Position numbers and translations under genes: made by a program. From assembly GCA_039725955.1 (NCBI GenBank), contig CP091034.1, positions 1,302,001 through 1,366,000 on the forward strand: a stretch of DNA of 64,000 nt, read 5' to 3'. The notes beneath the pieces were generated by a model. It was not told the origin of the DNA, searched no databases, and saw nothing but the letters and a program-made list of their open reading frames with translations. Shown one piece after another: positions 27,817-37,892 of the stretch (positions within the stretch are counted from its first letter, which is position 1; every line of letters begins with the position of its first letter). This stretch comes from Sinorhizobium sp. B11. GTDB taxonomy: Bacteria; Pseudomonadota; Alphaproteobacteria; Rhizobiales; Rhizobiaceae.

Positions 27817-29015
27817 CCATGGGCGAGGGGATCGCGCGGCCTGAGGACGAACGCTTCATGGCAGCCGCGATCCGGCTGTCGCGATGGCACACGGGCCAGA
27901 CGTCCACCAATCCATCCGTCGGCTGTGTCATCGTTCGCGACGGCGCGATCGTCGGCCGCGCCGTGACGGCACTTGGCGGTCGCCCGCATGCCGAGCCCCA
28001 GGCGCTCGCCGAAGCCGGTGAACTTGCCCGCGGTGCAACCGCCTATGTCACGCTCGAACCCTGCTCGCATCACGGCAAGACGCCGCCGTGCGCCAACGCG
28101 CTGATCGCCTATGGCGTCGGGCGCGTCGTCATCAGCGTGACCGATCCCGATATCAGGGTATCCGGCCGCGGTATTTCCATGCTGCGCGATGCCGGTATCG
28201 AGGTGACGACAGGCGTGCTGGAGGCAGAAGGAAGGCAATCGCTCGCTGGATATCTCACCCGCCAGACGAAGAACCGCCCCTATGTGACTCTCAAACTTGC
28301 GGTTTCCGCCGATGGCATGATCGGCCGTGAGGGGGTAGGGCAGGTGGCGATCACCGGGCCGGAGGCGCGCGCCCAGGTACAGGCGCTGCGCGCCGAGACC
28401 GATGCCATCCTCGTCGGTATTGGCACGGCGGTCGCTGACGATCCCTTGCTGACTGTGCGCACACCGGGCCTTGAGGCACATTCGCCTATCCGCATCGTGC
28501 TCGATCCCACTCTGGCGTTGCCGCTGGATAGCAAGCTGGTCGAGACGGCGCGCGACGTGCCGGTCATTGTGGTTGCGAATGAAGTCATGTCGCCGCTGCA
28601 GGCAGATGCGGAAGGAATTCCCCCTGCGCCCCAAGCGATCGCCGCTCTTCTCATGCCCGGCGAGCCAGAGGGCGACAGCGCTGATGCCGCCGACATGGAT
28701 GCTCGCCGTAGTGCGCTCGAAGCAGCCGGCGTCGAGGTTCTCTACTGCAATCCTTACCACCCGGAAATCCTCTTGCCGGCCCTCGCCACCCGCGGCATCT
28801 CCTCGCTTCTGGTGGAAGGCGGCGCTAAGACCGCGAAGCTTTTCCTCCAAACCGGTCTCGTTGATCGCATTCAGCTCTATCAGGCGCCTGTCGTCATCGG
28901 CGAGGGCGGTATTGAATCCCCGCTGCAGGCAACCGACATACCATCCGGTTTCGCCCACAGAGGCACTTACATATTCGGCGCGGACCGCCTGGACGAATAC
29001 GAAAGAGAGAATTGA
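27813..29015 (+). CDS. ribD: Bifunctional riboflavin biosynthesis deaminase/reductase
   Basis: RibD deaminates then reduces the pyrimidine intermediate of riboflavin synthesis. The 400 residues comprise the N-terminal deaminase with zinc motifs [11 protein letters not shown] and [12 protein letters not shown], and a C-terminal reductase ([32 protein letters not shown]). The start overlaps nrdR by 4 bp; the in-frame ATG two codons later at 27819 is an alternative. The stop shares one base with ribE. The reductase domain contains an unusual Ala/Gln-rich insertion around residues 265-300. Confidence 0.95.
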   Translation: MTMGEGIARPEDERFMAAAIRLSRWHTGQTSTNPSVGCVIVRDGAIVGRAVTALGGRPHAEPQALAEAGELARGATAYVTLEPCSHHGKTPPCANALIAYGVGRVVISVTDPDIRVSGRGISMLRDAGIEVTTGVLEAEGRQSLAGYLTRQTKNRPYVTLKLAVSADGMIGREGVGQVAITGPEARAQVQALRAETDAILVGIGTAVADDPLLTVRTPGLEAHSPIRIVLDPTLALPLDSKLVETARDVPVIVVANEVMSPLQADAEGIPPAPQAIAALLMPGEPEGDSADAADMDARRSALEAAGVEVLYCNPYHPEILLPALATRGISSLLVEGGAKTAKLFLQTGLVDRIQLYQAPVVIGEGGIESPLQATDIPSGFAHRGTYIFGADRLDEYEREN

Positions 29016-29635
29016 TGTTCACCGGAATTGTCACTGATGTCGGCACGATCGAATCCGTTTCGCCGTTGAAGGAAGGCATTAAGCTCCGTGTCGCGACGAA
29101 TTACGATCCGACGACCATCGATATGGGCGCATCGATCTCGCATTCGGGCATCTGCCTCACGGTAACGGGTCTGCCGCAGGAGGGCAGCAACGGCCGCTGG
29201 TTCGAGGTGGAGGCATGGGAAGAGGCACTGCGCCTGACCACCGTATCCAGCTGGCAGGCGGGCAGCCACATCAATCTCGAGCGTTCGCTGAAGATCGGCG
29301 ACGAGCTTGGTGGCCATATCGTGTCAGGCCATGTCGATGGCAAGGCTGAAATCCTGTCGGTGACGGAGGAGGGCGATGCGACCCGCTTCCGCCTGCGTGC
29401 GCCGGTCCATCTCGCGAAATTTGTGGCGCCCAAGGGCTCGATTGCACTCGACGGCACATCACTGACCGTCAATGCCGTCGACGGCACGGATTTTGATGTG
29501 CTGCTGATCCGCCATACCCTGGAGGTCACGACCTGGGGCGAACGCAGGGCTGGTGACTTCGTCAATTTCGAGGTCGATACGATGGCCCGTTATGCGGCCC
29601 GGCTTGCCGAGTTTCCTAGCGCGAAAACTGAATGA
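29015..29635 (+). CDS. ribE: Riboflavin synthase alpha chain
   Basis: It disproportionates two lumazine molecules into riboflavin. The 206 residues contain the expected duplicated barrel: [14 protein letters not shown] with SHSGICLTVTG in the first half, and SGHVDGKAEI with LDGTSLTVNAVDG in the second. The ATG at 29015 overlaps the ribD stop (TGATG); a TTG one codon earlier is not needed. The 3' end overlaps the convergent acetyltransferase gene by 20 bp. Confidence 0.96.
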   Translation: MFTGIVTDVGTIESVSPLKEGIKLRVATNYDPTTIDMGASISHSGICLTVTGLPQEGSNGRWFEVEAWEEALRLTTVSSWQAGSHINLERSLKIGDELGGHIVSGHVDGKAEILSVTEEGDATRFRLRAPVHLAKFVAPKGSIALDGTSLTVNAVDGTDFDVLLIRHTLEVTTWGERRAGDFVNFEVDTMARYAARLAEFPSAKTE

Positions 29636-30131
29636 TCGGGCCGTTATAGTCCGCCCGCGCCATTTCCTTGAAACCGAGTTTTTCGGCGACCTTCAGCGAT
29701 GATATATTGTCCGGGCTGATAATGCAGGTCATCGGCCGTGCCGGAAATTGTGCTTCGCCCCAGCTGATGATCGCCTTCAGTGCCTCGGTGGCGTAGCCCT
29801 TGCCGTGGACTGAGGGCATCAGTGCCCAGCCCACCTCCATCGTCCCTTCGATCGAGGGCTGCATATCTCGCTTGGCCTCCAGGAAACCCGCTTCGCCGAT
29901 GAAGCGGCCGCTTTCCTTTTCCTCGATCGCGAAGAAACCGAATCCCATGTAGTGCCACATGCCGGCAATCCGCAGCAGCCGCGCCCAGCTCTGCTCGCGG
30001 GTGGAGGGCACGCCGCTGATGAAGCGCACCACATCCTCGTCGCGCCAGAGTTCGAAATGCGCGTCGAAATCGTCGCGCCGATGCGGACGCAGAATGAGCC
30101 GCCCGGTTTCAAGTGTCGGAATATCGGTCAT
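29616..30131 (-). CDS. GNAT-family N-acetyltransferase
   Basis: A 171-residue RimJ/RimL-like acetyltransferase. The start is MTDIPTLETGRLILRPHRRDD; the acetyl-CoA loop lies in VHGKGYATEALKAII and the C-terminal NISSLKVAEKLGF is typical. The substrate is unknown: ribosomal protein N-termini, amino acids and antibiotics are all possible. It is convergent with ribE and overlaps it by 20 bp. Confidence 0.88.
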   Translation of the reverse strand: MTDIPTLETGRLILRPHRRDDFDAHFELWRDEDVVRFISGVPSTREQSWARLLRIAGMWHYMGFGFFAIEEKESGRFIGEAGFLEAKRDMQPSIEGTMEVGWALMPSVHGKGYATEALKAIISWGEAQFPARPMTCIISPDNISSLKVAEKLGFKEMARADYNGPIIQFSR

Positions 30132-30174
30132 GAAAATGCTGCTCTGAAATGAAGTTGCGATGACGGAGCTGATA

Positions 30175-30669
30175 TCAGAATCCGGGCTCTCCATCCCAGT
30201 AGTCCAGAGCGTTCTCTCCCCTGCCGATATGGTCGAAGGAGCTGCCGTCGCGGTTGGTCTTGGCGAGGAACTTGCCGGAATCGGGATATTCGCAGATCTC
30301 GGTCTTCGCCTTGGTCGACAGGCCAAGATAGATGAGCGGCGTTGATCCGGTATTGATGATCTGATGGGCAGTTTCCGGCCCGCCCGAGGGAGCGCCCAGT
30401 ACATCGCCCTTTTTGATTGGGTGGCGCTGGTCGCCGAAGCGATATTCGCCTGTGCCCTCGATGATGTAGAAAAGTTCGTCTTCCACATGGTGGTTGTGGA
30501 AAGGGCAGCCGGATTTGCCTGATGGTACTTCACTGTAGCTTATGCCGAGATTGGCAAGCCCAAGATCCTTTCCGAAAGACGTATCGCGGCTTTCGAAGAG
30601 GCTTCCCCTCGTCCAGTGTTCGAGGGACAGATCGGCCGTGTTGATGACCGGTTTCGCATTCGTCGCCAT
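30175..30669 (-). CDS. Cupin-domain protein
   Basis: A 164-residue single-cupin protein. Motif 1 is CPFHNHHVEDELFYIIEGTGE, with His-His-Glu metal ligands; motif 2 around PETAHQIINTGSTPLIYLG supplies the third His. It probably binds Fe, Mn or Zn and may be an isomerase, dioxygenase or sensor; nothing specifies which. It precedes the acetyltransferase on the same strand by 43 bp and could be co-transcribed. Confidence 0.85.
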   Translation of the reverse strand: MATNAKPVINTADLSLEHWTRGSLFESRDTSFGKDLGLANLGISYSEVPSGKSGCPFHNHHVEDELFYIIEGTGEYRFGDQRHPIKKGDVLGAPSGGPETAHQIINTGSTPLIYLGLSTKAKTEICEYPDSGKFLAKTNRDGSSFDHIGRGENALDYWDGEPGF

Positions 30670-30791
30670 AGAGTCCTCCGCTTTGGCGAGAAGACAATCC
30701 TATCCGGCGGAAAATGCAACAGTGATTTCGTCAATGACGGTATGGGCGGCGAGGAGATAACCGCCCATACTCGCCTGCCAAGTCGGCAGCC

Positions 30792-31151
30792 TCAGCGAAC
30801 GTAGAACGTAATGCTGCCGTCGGCTGCCTGTTCGGCGTTCACGACATTGCGGATATTGACACCATCATTGTTGAGCTGGTGTGCCAGCGACTTGTTGGCG
30901 TCGATGGAAGCCTGAATGGCGTGGACAGCGCTTTGCGAGCGCTGAGGGGCAGATCGCGGGCCGGTCATTTCGTCGTCGAGGTGGTGCCAGTTATAGACGG
31001 GCTCGACGTTGAAGTCATTGCCGTGGAAGCTGCGAAGCGTCTGCTCGATACCCGCTGCAGTATTCATCCCTAGGCTTTCAGCCCGGCTAACGCCGGCGAA
31101 TGCAAGGGACGAGAAAGTTGCGGCAATGGCGATTTTAGCAACGCGGTTCAT
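30792..31151 (-). CDS. Small exported protein of unknown function
   Basis: A 119-residue protein with a Sec signal (MNRVAKIAIAATFSSLAFAG, cleaved near SRA-ES). The mature 95 residues contain NWHHLDDEMTG and a helical segment SAVHAIQASIDANKSLAHQL, then a short beta tail SITFYVR. No known domain recognised. It is conserved in style with other small rhizobial periplasmic proteins. It is a single gene facing the ribH promoter region. Confidence 0.65.
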   Translation of the reverse strand: MNRVAKIAIAATFSSLAFAGVSRAESLGMNTAAGIEQTLRSFHGNDFNVEPVYNWHHLDDEMTGPRSAPQRSQSAVHAIQASIDANKSLAHQLNNDGVNIRNVVNAEQAADGSITFYVR

Positions 31152-31493
31152 GATGGTATCCTTTCGTCTACCGCGACGGTCGGCTGTCTACAGGGATCGT
31201 CTGGTTACGACTAAGATTTGGCGTTGCAGCATTGATCTTTCAATGACTTAAGCCACTGAAAAGCAATTACAAATTGTTCACGAAACCTGCCTTGGTTTTG
31301 CCACTTTTCAGCTGCCTGGCTAAGCGTGGATTTGGCGCCGTAGCGTCTGATAAAGACGGGTCCAGCTATCCCATTGCAGATATTTTGTCTTTCCTCCGAG
31401 AGCGCCGCCCGAATTTGCTTGCCATTCGCTCGAAGGCATGTTTTGACCGCGGCCTGCCTGAGTGGAAAATGCCCCGCCAACTGAAGGTGACCC
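31152..31493. other. 342-bp gap before ribH
   Basis: Divergent promoters for the small exported protein and for ribH must lie here. I looked for an FMN riboswitch (the RFN conserved blocks) and did not find one. No RNA gene or open frame with coding character was seen; the composition is less GC-rich around 31205-31320. Confidence 0.5.
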
Positions 31494-31949
31494 ATGCCGA
31501 AAGAGACCGCTCCCCATATTTTGATCGTCGAAGCACGCTTCTATGACGACATGGCCGATGCTCTTCTGGAAGGCGCGACTTTCGCGTTGGAAGAGGCTGG
31601 CGCCACTTACAACGTTGTCACCGTGCCCGGCGCGCTGGAAATTCCGGCGGCGATTGCCATGGCGCTCGATGGCGCGGATAATGACGGCACGCAGTACGAC
31701 GGTTTCGTCGCCCTCGGCATGGTCATCCGCGGCGAGACCTACCATTTCGACATCGTCTCGAACGAGTCCTCGCGTGCCCTGATGGATCTCGCCGTGAGCG
31801 AGTCTCTGGCCATCGGCAACGGCATCCTGACCGTCGAGAATGATGAACAAGCATGGGCGCGTGCGCGCCGTTCGGATAAGGACAAGGGCGGTTTTGCCGC
31901 CCGCGCAGCTCTCACGATGATCGAGCTGAAGAAGAAGCTGGGTGCATAA
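31494..31949 (+). CDS. ribH: 6,7-dimethyl-8-ribityllumazine synthase
   Basis: RibH joins the ribityl pyrimidine with dihydroxybutanone phosphate to form lumazine, the substrate of RibE. The 151 residues have [17 protein letters not shown] at the start, [14 protein letters not shown] in the middle and the catalytic His in [25 protein letters not shown] precedes the ATG. nusB starts 3 bp after the stop. Rhizobia often have a second ribH elsewhere; this is the one linked to nusB (ribH1 type). Confidence 0.95.
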   Translation: MPKETAPHILIVEARFYDDMADALLEGATFALEEAGATYNVVTVPGALEIPAAIAMALDGADNDGTQYDGFVALGMVIRGETYHFDIVSNESSRALMDLAVSESLAIGNGILTVENDEQAWARARRSDKDKGGFAARAALTMIELKKKLGA

Positions 31950-31952
31950 AGA

Positions 31953-32435
31953 ATGACTGACGAAAATACCGAACGACCGGTCAAGGCAGCCAATCAGCGG
32001 GGCGCCGCGCGCCTCGCGGCTGTGCAGGCGCTTTATCAGATGGATATCGGCGGCACCGGCGTTCTGGAAATCGTGGCCGAATACGAGGCGCATCGTCTCG
32101 GCCAGGAACTTGACGGTGAAACCTATCTGAAAGCGGATGCCGGCTGGTTTCGCTCGATCGTCTCAGGCGTCGTGCGCGACCAGCTTCGCCTCGACCCGCT
32201 GATCGCGTCTGCCCTGCAGGACGATTGGGCGCTGTCGCGTCTCGACAGCACCGTCCGCGCCATCCTGCGCGCCGGCGTTTTCGAACTCGTCGACCGCAAG
32301 GACGTGCCGGTCGCCGTCATCGTCACCGAGTATGTCGAGATCGCCCGTGCCTTCTTCGACGACGATGAGCCGAAGCTCGTCAATGCCGTTCTGGACCGCA
32401 TCGCCAAGCAAGTGCGCGGCGACCAGAAGAAGTAG
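31953..32435 (+). CDS. nusB: Transcription antitermination factor NusB
   Basis: NusB with NusE (S10) binds boxA RNA and supports rRNA antitermination. The 160-residue all-helical protein has [17 protein letters not shown] at the start, [16 protein letters not shown] in the middle and [35 protein letters not shown] at the end, all typical. Directly follows ribH, a very common bacterial linkage. Confidence 0.96.
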   Translation: MTDENTERPVKAANQRGAARLAAVQALYQMDIGGTGVLEIVAEYEAHRLGQELDGETYLKADAGWFRSIVSGVVRDQLRLDPLIASALQDDWALSRLDSTVRAILRAGVFELVDRKDVPVAVIVTEYVEIARAFFDDDEPKLVNAVLDRIAKQVRGDQKK

Positions 32436-32630
32436 GCACTTAGCCGCCAAACAACCCCTCCCATCCTTTCTGCGGTACTGCAAGGCTTTTGAAGTTTTGC
32501 AGTCTTGACGCGACGTTATCGACCACGCAATCTCCGCTCGCCTGTTGAGCGTTTCTATGGAGAGGAGTCGATTCAGCAGCATTCGTCGCCGGAGAAGGAG
32601 TGAGCTCCGGCTTATGGGAGGAAAGAGCGA

Positions 32631-34769
32631 ATGACCATTCTTTTATTGGTAATCGCATGTGGCCTGCTCTCGGTGGTTTATGCCATCTGGGCAACCCGGT
32701 CGGTGCTTGCTGCCGATCAGGGCAACAGCCGCATGCAGGAGATCGCGGGCTATATCCGCGAGGGCGCCCAGGCCTATCTGACGCGTCAGTATAGAACCAT
32801 TGCCATCGTAGGCATTGTTGTTTTCATTGCAGCATGGCTGCTCCTTTCCGCCACGGCCGCGATCGGGTTCCTGATCGGCGCCGTCCTCTCGGGTGCTGCC
32901 GGCTTCATCGGTATGCACGTCTCCGTCCGCGCCAATGTGCGCACCGCCCAGGCAGCATCCGCAAGCCTCAAGGCAGGCCTGGACATTGCCTTCAAGTCGG
33001 GTGCGATCACCGGCATGCTGGTCGCCGGCCTCGCGCTGCTCGGCGTCTCCATTTATTATTACGTGCTGACAATCGTGCTCGGACACGAGCCCGGCTCGCG
33101 TGAGGTCATCGACTCGCTCGTGGCGCTCGGCTTCGGCGCGTCGCTGATCTCGATCTTCGCCCGTCTCGGCGGCGGCATCTTTACGAAGGGCGCCGATGTC
33201 GGCGGCGATCTCGTCGGCAAGGTAGAGGCCGGCATTCCGGAAGACGATCCGCGCAACCCGGCAACCATTGCCGACAACGTCGGCGACAATGTCGGCGATT
33301 GCGCCGGCATGGCAGCCGACCTCTTTGAAACCTACGCAGTCTCCGTCGTCGCAACGATGGTTCTGGCGGCAATCTTCTTTGCCGGTGCGCCCATCCTGCC
33401 GTCGGCGATGATTTATCCGCTGGCAATCTGCGGCGCTTGCATCATCACCTCGATCATCGGCACCTTCTTCGTCAAGCTCGGCCCGAACGGCTCGATCATG
33501 GGCGCGCTGTACAAGGGCCTGATCGTGACAGGGCTTCTGTCGATCATCGGTCTCGGTGCCGCGACTTCGCTGACCGTTGGCTGGGGTTCGCTCGGCCAGG
33601 TCGCCGGCTTTGACGTGACGGGCACAAGGCTCTTCGTGTGCGGTCTCGTCGGTCTCGTGGTTACCGCGCTGATCGTCGTGATCACCGAATTTTATACCGG
33701 CACAGGCAAGCGCCCGGTCGTCTCGATCGCCCAGGCATCGGTAACCGGCCACGGTACCAACGTCATTCAGGGCCTCGCAGTATCCCTGGAATCGACGGCG
33801 CTGCCGGCAATCGTCATCGTCGGCGGCATTCTTGCCACCTATCAGCTCGGAGGCCTGTTCGGCACCGGCATCGCGGTTACCGCCATGCTCGGCCTCGCCG
33901 GCATGATCGTGGCGCTCGATGCCTTCGGCCCGGTTACGGACAATGCCGGCGGCATCGCCGAAATGTCCCATCTGCCGCCGGAAGTGCGCAAGTCCACCGA
34001 CGCGCTCGATGCCGTCGGCAACACGACGAAGGCCGTCACCAAGGGTTATGCGATCGGCTCGGCCGGCCTCGGTGCGCTGGTGCTCTTCGCGGCCTATGCG
34101 AACGACCTGCAGTATTTTGCCGCGCATCCGGATCAGTACCCGTATTTCCAGAATATCGGTCCGATCTCCTTCGATCTGTCGAACCCCTATGTCGTCGCCG
34201 GTCTCCTGTTCGGCGGCCTGATTCCCTATCTTTTCGGCGGCATCGCCATGACCGCTGTCGGCCGTGCCGCCGGCGCGATCGTCGAGGAAGTGCGCAAGCA
34301 GTTCCGTGAAAAGCCGGGCATCATGCAAGGCACGGAAAAGCCGGATTACGGCCGCGCCGTCGATCTTCTGACCAAGGCCGCGATCCGCGAAATGATCATT
34401 CCGTCGCTGCTGCCGGTGCTGGCGCCCGTCGTCGTCTATTTCGGCGTGCTCATCATCTCCGGTTCCAAGGCGTCTGCCTTTGCAGCACTTGGCGCATCGC
34501 TGCTCGGCGTCATCATCAATGGCCTTTTCGTCGCAATCTCGATGACCTCGGGCGGCGGCGCATGGGACAATGCCAAGAAGAGCTTCGAAGACGGCTTTGT
34601 CGACAAGGATGGTGTCCGTCACATGAAGGGCTCGGATGCGCACAAGGCATCGGTGACGGGGGATACCGTCGGCGACCCCTACAAGGATACGGCCGGTCCC
34701 GCCGTCAACCCTGCGATCAAGATCACCAACATCGTGGCGTTGCTGCTGCTGGCGATTCTTGCGCACTAG
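32631..34769 (+). CDS. hppA: Membrane-bound H+-pumping pyrophosphatase, K+-insensitive
   Basis: A 712-residue, roughly 16-helix inner-membrane pump that uses pyrophosphate hydrolysis to move protons. The substrate motif [20 protein letters not shown] is present with [17 protein letters not shown] and a third acidic site ([17 protein letters not shown]). In [10 protein letters not shown] the Lys replaces the Ala of K+-dependent enzymes, which marks the K+-independent class. GGGAGGAAAG precedes the ATG. A 7-bp hairpin (GCCGGAG/CTCCGGC, about 32587-32612) lies in the leader just before the ribosome site. In rhizobia these pumps are linked to acid tolerance. Confidence 0.95.
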   Translation: MTILLLVIACGLLSVVYAIWATRSVLAADQGNSRMQEIAGYIREGAQAYLTRQYRTIAIVGIVVFIAAWLLLSATAAIGFLIGAVLSGAAGFIGMHVSVRANVRTAQAASASLKAGLDIAFKSGAITGMLVAGLALLGVSIYYYVLTIVLGHEPGSREVIDSLVALGFGASLISIFARLGGGIFTKGADVGGDLVGKVEAGIPEDDPRNPATIADNVGDNVGDCAGMAADLFETYAVSVVATMVLAAIFFAGAPILPSAMIYPLAICGACIITSIIGTFFVKLGPNGSIMGALYKGLIVTGLLSIIGLGAATSLTVGWGSLGQVAGFDVTGTRLFVCGLVGLVVTALIVVITEFYTGTGKRPVVSIAQASVTGHGTNVIQGLAVSLESTALPAIVIVGGILATYQLGGLFGTGIAVTAMLGLAGMIVALDAFGPVTDNAGGIAEMSHLPPEVRKSTDALDAVGNTTKAVTKGYAIGSAGLGALVLFAAYANDLQYFAAHPDQYPYFQNIGPISFDLSNPYVVAGLLFGGLIPYLFGGIAMTAVGRAAGAIVEEVRKQFREKPGIMQGTEKPDYGRAVDLLTKAAIREMIIPSLLPVLAPVVVYFGVLIISGSKASAFAALGASLLGVIINGLFVAISMTSGGGAWDNAKKSFEDGFVDKDGVRHMKGSDAHKASVTGDTVGDPYKDTAGPAVNPAIKITNIVALLLLAILAH

Positions 34770-34790
34770 GACGCGTAAGCCAACAAAACA

Positions 34791-34822
34791 AAAAACCCGC
34801 CGGATCGCTCCGGCGGGTTTTT
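34791..34822. terminator. Bidirectional terminator between hppA and bamE
   Basis: CCCGCCGGA (34796-34804) pairs with TCCGGCGGG (34809-34817) across TCGC, flanked by AAAAA and TTTTT, serving the convergent hppA and bamE genes. Confidence 0.93.
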
Positions 34823-34842
34823 CATATGGAAGACAGCTTGCC

Positions 34843-35376
34843 TTATCGCAGGCTGGACGGGTTCTGCGGCGTACCGCCGGCGCCGCCACCGAACAGGCTC
34901 TTGGCCGCATTCGCCGCGCTGCCGCCGGACAGCATTTGCTGAAGGAAGGTGAGTTCGCGACCGCCGGTCGGCGTAACGCGCGAAATCGTGTCGAACACCT
35001 TGCCGTCCTGCAGGGTGTAATTGGCGCGGCGGGAAACGACGCCGTCCTTGTCGAAATAGATGGCAAGAATACTCTGCTCGGTGACGCGCAGCTTCTGGTA
35101 CGCCATCGAGCGCTGGCGGCGCTGGGAGATATAATAGAAGACTTCCCCGTCGAAGGTTGCTGTCGTGGACGGTGTGCCAAGTGACAGAAGCACCTGTTCG
35201 CGGCTGGAACCCTCCGGAACCAGCGCCAGCGACTGCTGGTCGACGATATAGCCACCGTTAAGCACTGTGCTCGTCTGGCAACCCGATAGGGCGGTGGTGG
35301 AGGCGATTATGACGGCAATGGCTGCATTACTGAAGAATTTCATGTCTGACTTGAAATACCGTTTCTTCAACGACAT
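34843..35376 (-). CDS. bamE: Outer membrane assembly lipoprotein BamE (SmpA/OmlA family)
   Basis: A small lipoprotein of the BAM complex that inserts beta-barrels into the outer membrane. The lipobox is LSGC, with Cys at residue 33 of the longest frame. The SmpA/OmlA domain follows: VPEGSSREQVLLSLGTPSTT, VFYYISQRR and a strand LAIYFDKDGVVSRRANY. The last 30 residues are low-complexity Gly/Ala/Ser. Starting at Met12 (35343) gives a more usual signal peptide (MKFFSNAAIAVIIAS); the 35376 start is the alternative. Divergent from the cytochrome chaperone gene. Confidence 0.9.
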   Translation of the reverse strand: MSLKKRYFKSDMKFFSNAAIAVIIASTTALSGCQTSTVLNGGYIVDQQSLALVPEGSSREQVLLSLGTPSTTATFDGEVFYYISQRRQRSMAYQKLRVTEQSILAIYFDKDGVVSRRANYTLQDGKVFDTISRVTPTGGRELTFLQQMLSGGSAANAAKSLFGGGAGGTPQNPSSLR

Positions 35377-35624
35377 CTACTCCCTTGAGTATCGATAGCA
35401 GCCATTCCGGACACTGCGTGCTTCCTCCTGCAAAACCATTGTGGCCATTCCGGGGTGGAATTCATTCGATCCCGCCTCTTTGTGCACCGGAGCGCCCCTG
35501 TCCCGAAACCGGTCACGAACAGCATTGCAATTCGCGCCTGCTTCGGTAAACCAGCTTTCGAAATCATGCAACAAGGCCCGGTGCCGCTGGGCGCCAAGAA
35601 TGCGGCATTTCCGGAAAAAAACAA

Positions 35625-36158
35625 ATGATCCTCGGGCTCTTCGGTAAGAGAAACAGTAACCAGGCTATCGTCGAGCGGCAGTACGCGGCTCTTACGGCTG
35701 CCGCCCGCATGCCCGAGCTCTATGAGCGGCTGAATGTCCCCGATACCGTCATGGGCCGCTTCGAGATGCTGTCGATTGCCATGATCCTGTTCTTCCGTCG
35801 CACCCGCACGTCCAACACGAGCGGCCAGGAGATTGCCCAGGAAATCGTCGATGCCTTCTTTCAGGATATCGACTATTCGATCCGGGAACTCGGCATCGGC
35901 GACAACAGCGTTCCAAAGCGCATGAAGAAGCTCGCAGGCATGTTCTATGGCCGGCTCGAAGCCTATTCGAAAACTATGGATGTAGGCGATGCCGCCGCTC
36001 TTTCCGCAGCACTTCAGCGCAATATCTATCCCGAAGCCGCCGAACCTGCCGACATGAGCGGGCTGGCGCACTGGATGATGGCGGCGGAAGCCCATCTGTC
36101 TGCCATTCCCGAGGAGGCGATTGCCACCGGTTCGGCAACGATTCCTGGGTTCGCTTGA
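35625..36158 (+). CDS. Ubiquinol-cytochrome c chaperone family protein (CBP3-like)
   Basis: A 177-residue cytosolic helical protein matching the CBP3/UQCC1 domain: MILGLFGKRNSNQAIVERQY at the start, VPDTVMGRFEMLSIAMILF, the conserved block IAQEIVDAFFQDIDYSIREL, and KRMKKLAGMFYGRLEAY. In mitochondria the relatives help cytochrome b fold for the bc1 complex. A role in bc1 assembly is inferred. yceD follows 11 bp downstream. Confidence 0.88.
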   Translation: MILGLFGKRNSNQAIVERQYAALTAAARMPELYERLNVPDTVMGRFEMLSIAMILFFRRTRTSNTSGQEIAQEIVDAFFQDIDYSIRELGIGDNSVPKRMKKLAGMFYGRLEAYSKTMDVGDAAALSAALQRNIYPEAAEPADMSGLAHWMMAAEAHLSAIPEEAIATGSATIPGFA

Positions 36159-36169
36159 GGAGCAGAATC

Positions 36170-36724
36170 ATGAAGAAAGATCTGAGCGAGGTTCCATTTT
36201 CCTATCCGGTCAAGGTTGGCCACATCTCCGCCAATCCCGTCGAAGTGCGCGTGACTGCCGACAAGGACGAGTTGAAGGCGCTGGCCGAAAGCTGGAACGT
36301 CGTGTCGGTGGACAGTCTCCGCGCCGACCTGCAGATCAACAGGTGGAAGCGTGACGGCATACGTGTCAAGGGACGCGTGCAGGCTAAGATCGTACAGGCC
36401 TGCGTGGTCACCCTCGAGCCGGTCGAATCTGCAATCGACGAGAGCTTCGAACAGATCTTCGTGCCGGAAAATTCCAGGCTCGCCCGCCATCCCGCCAATG
36501 ATGCCGGCGAGATGGTGCTGGACCCCGACGGTCCCGACCTGCCGGAAACCTTTACCGGTGATACGATCGATGCCGGTGAGATCGTCGCGGAATTCGCAGC
36601 GCTCGCCATCGATCCCTATCCACGCAAGCAAGGCGTGGAGTTCGATGGCCATATCGAAGACACGGGCGAAAATGACCGAAAGCCCTCTGCATTCGCAGCG
36701 CTCAAGGACTGGAAAAAGGACTGA
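36170..36724 (+). CDS. yceD: YceD family (DUF177) protein
   Basis: A 184-residue YceD-like protein; in many bacteria it precedes rpmF and plsX and is linked to rRNA or fatty-acid metabolism. The ATG at 36170 follows a GAGGAG site; a TTG five codons earlier is less likely. The core has VKGRVQAKIVQACVVTLEPVE (in two parts), containing the CxxTLEP motif, and a C-terminal DPYPRK segment. rpmF is absent here; plsX follows directly. Confidence 0.88.
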   Translation: MKKDLSEVPFSYPVKVGHISANPVEVRVTADKDELKALAESWNVVSVDSLRADLQINRWKRDGIRVKGRVQAKIVQACVVTLEPVESAIDESFEQIFVPENSRLARHPANDAGEMVLDPDGPDLPETFTGDTIDAGEIVAEFAALAIDPYPRKQGVEFDGHIEDTGENDRKPSAFAALKDWKKD

Positions 36725-36826
36725 AGCCTCCCCGGCATTTGACATAATTCAGTTGTAAGCGACGCCAAAACCGGTATTTTGGCCCAAATTTCGCCCCCCT
36801 CAGGCGAAAAAAAGGATCAGGGACAC

Positions 36827-37873
36827 GTGATCAAAATATCTCTCGACCTCATGGGTGGCGACTTTGGTCCCCAGGTTGTCATCCCCGGCGCTGCCAAGGC
36901 GCTGGACAGGCATCCGGATATTTCCTTCGTCTTCTACGGTATCAAGGAACAGTGCGAGCCGGTTCTGGCGAAGTTTCCCAAGGTCAGGGAAAAGTCTGTC
37001 TTTCATGATTGCGAGCTCGCAGTCAGCATGGAAGAAAAGCCGAGCCAGGCGCTTCGCCGCGGACGTTATGTCTCCACCATGTGGCGCACCATCGAAGCGG
37101 TGAAGTCGGGCGAGGCCGATGTCGCCGTTTCCGCCGGCAACACCGGCGCACTTATGGCCATGGCCAAGTTTTGCCTGCGCACGATGGCCAATATCGAACG
37201 CCCGGCGATTGCCGCCATCTGGCCGACGGTGAAGGGCGAAAGCATCGTGCTCGATGTCGGCGCCACGATCGGCGCCGATTCGCAGCAACTTATGGATTTC
37301 GCTCTCATGGGCGGCGCCATGGCGCGCGCACTTTTCGAGCTTGAGCGCCCGACAGTCGGCCTGCTGAATGTCGGCGTCGAGGAAATCAAGGGCCAGGAAG
37401 AGGTCAAGGAGGCCGGCCGCCTGTTGCGCGAAGCCAATCTTGATTCGCTCGAATATTCCGGCTTCGTCGAAGGCGACGATCTCGGCAAGGGTACCGTCGA
37501 TGTCGTGGTGGTGGAAGGCTTTTCCGGCAATATCGCGCTGAAGGCGGCCGAGGGCACCGCCCGGCAGATCGGCACCTATCTGCGTGCCGCCATGTCGCGC
37601 ACGCTGCTTGCCCGCATCGGCTATCTCTTCGCCAAGAGCGCTTTCGACATGCTGCGCGAGAAGCTCGATCCGAGCAAGGTCAATGGCGGCGTATTCCTCG
37701 GCCTGAACGGCATCGTGATCAAAAGCCATGGCGGGGCGAATGCCGAAGGCATAGCCGCGGCCATCGAAGTCGGCTATGACATGGCCAAGAATGGCCTGAC
37801 CCAGAAAATAGAAAACGATCTCAAAAAATATCATGCCAAGCGGCTGCCCCCGATAGGGCCTGAGGCCGCGTGA
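36827..37873 (+). CDS. plsX: Phosphate acyltransferase PlsX
   Basis: PlsX converts acyl-ACP to acyl-phosphate, the first step toward phosphatidic acid in the PlsX/PlsY route. The 348 residues start at a GTG codon ([20 protein letters not shown]) with AAAGGATCAGGGA upstream; an upstream TTG at 36779 adds unconserved residues. Family motifs: [22 protein letters not shown], and [17 protein letters not shown]. The acyl carrier and FabH link is reflected by fabH 19 bp downstream. Confidence 0.95.
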   Translation: MIKISLDLMGGDFGPQVVIPGAAKALDRHPDISFVFYGIKEQCEPVLAKFPKVREKSVFHDCELAVSMEEKPSQALRRGRYVSTMWRTIEAVKSGEADVAVSAGNTGALMAMAKFCLRTMANIERPAIAAIWPTVKGESIVLDVGATIGADSQQLMDFALMGGAMARALFELERPTVGLLNVGVEEIKGQEEVKEAGRLLREANLDSLEYSGFVEGDDLGKGTVDVVVVEGFSGNIALKAAEGTARQIGTYLRAAMSRTLLARIGYLFAKSAFDMLREKLDPSKVNGGVFLGLNGIVIKSHGGANAEGIAAAIEVGYDMAKNGLTQKIENDLKKYHAKRLPPIGPEAA

Positions 37874-37892
37874 GCGACGGGGTTCAAGCAAT

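Noticed and set aside
31152..31493. Possible FMN riboswitch before ribH
   Set aside because: The conserved RFN blocks and stems were not found; ribH has a normal AAGGTGA ribosome site and no clear leader structure.
32643..35255. 870-residue open frame on the minus strand over hppA
   Set aside because: Antisense reading of hppA; rich in Asp/Arg/Gly with no domain, and it runs through a strong terminator.
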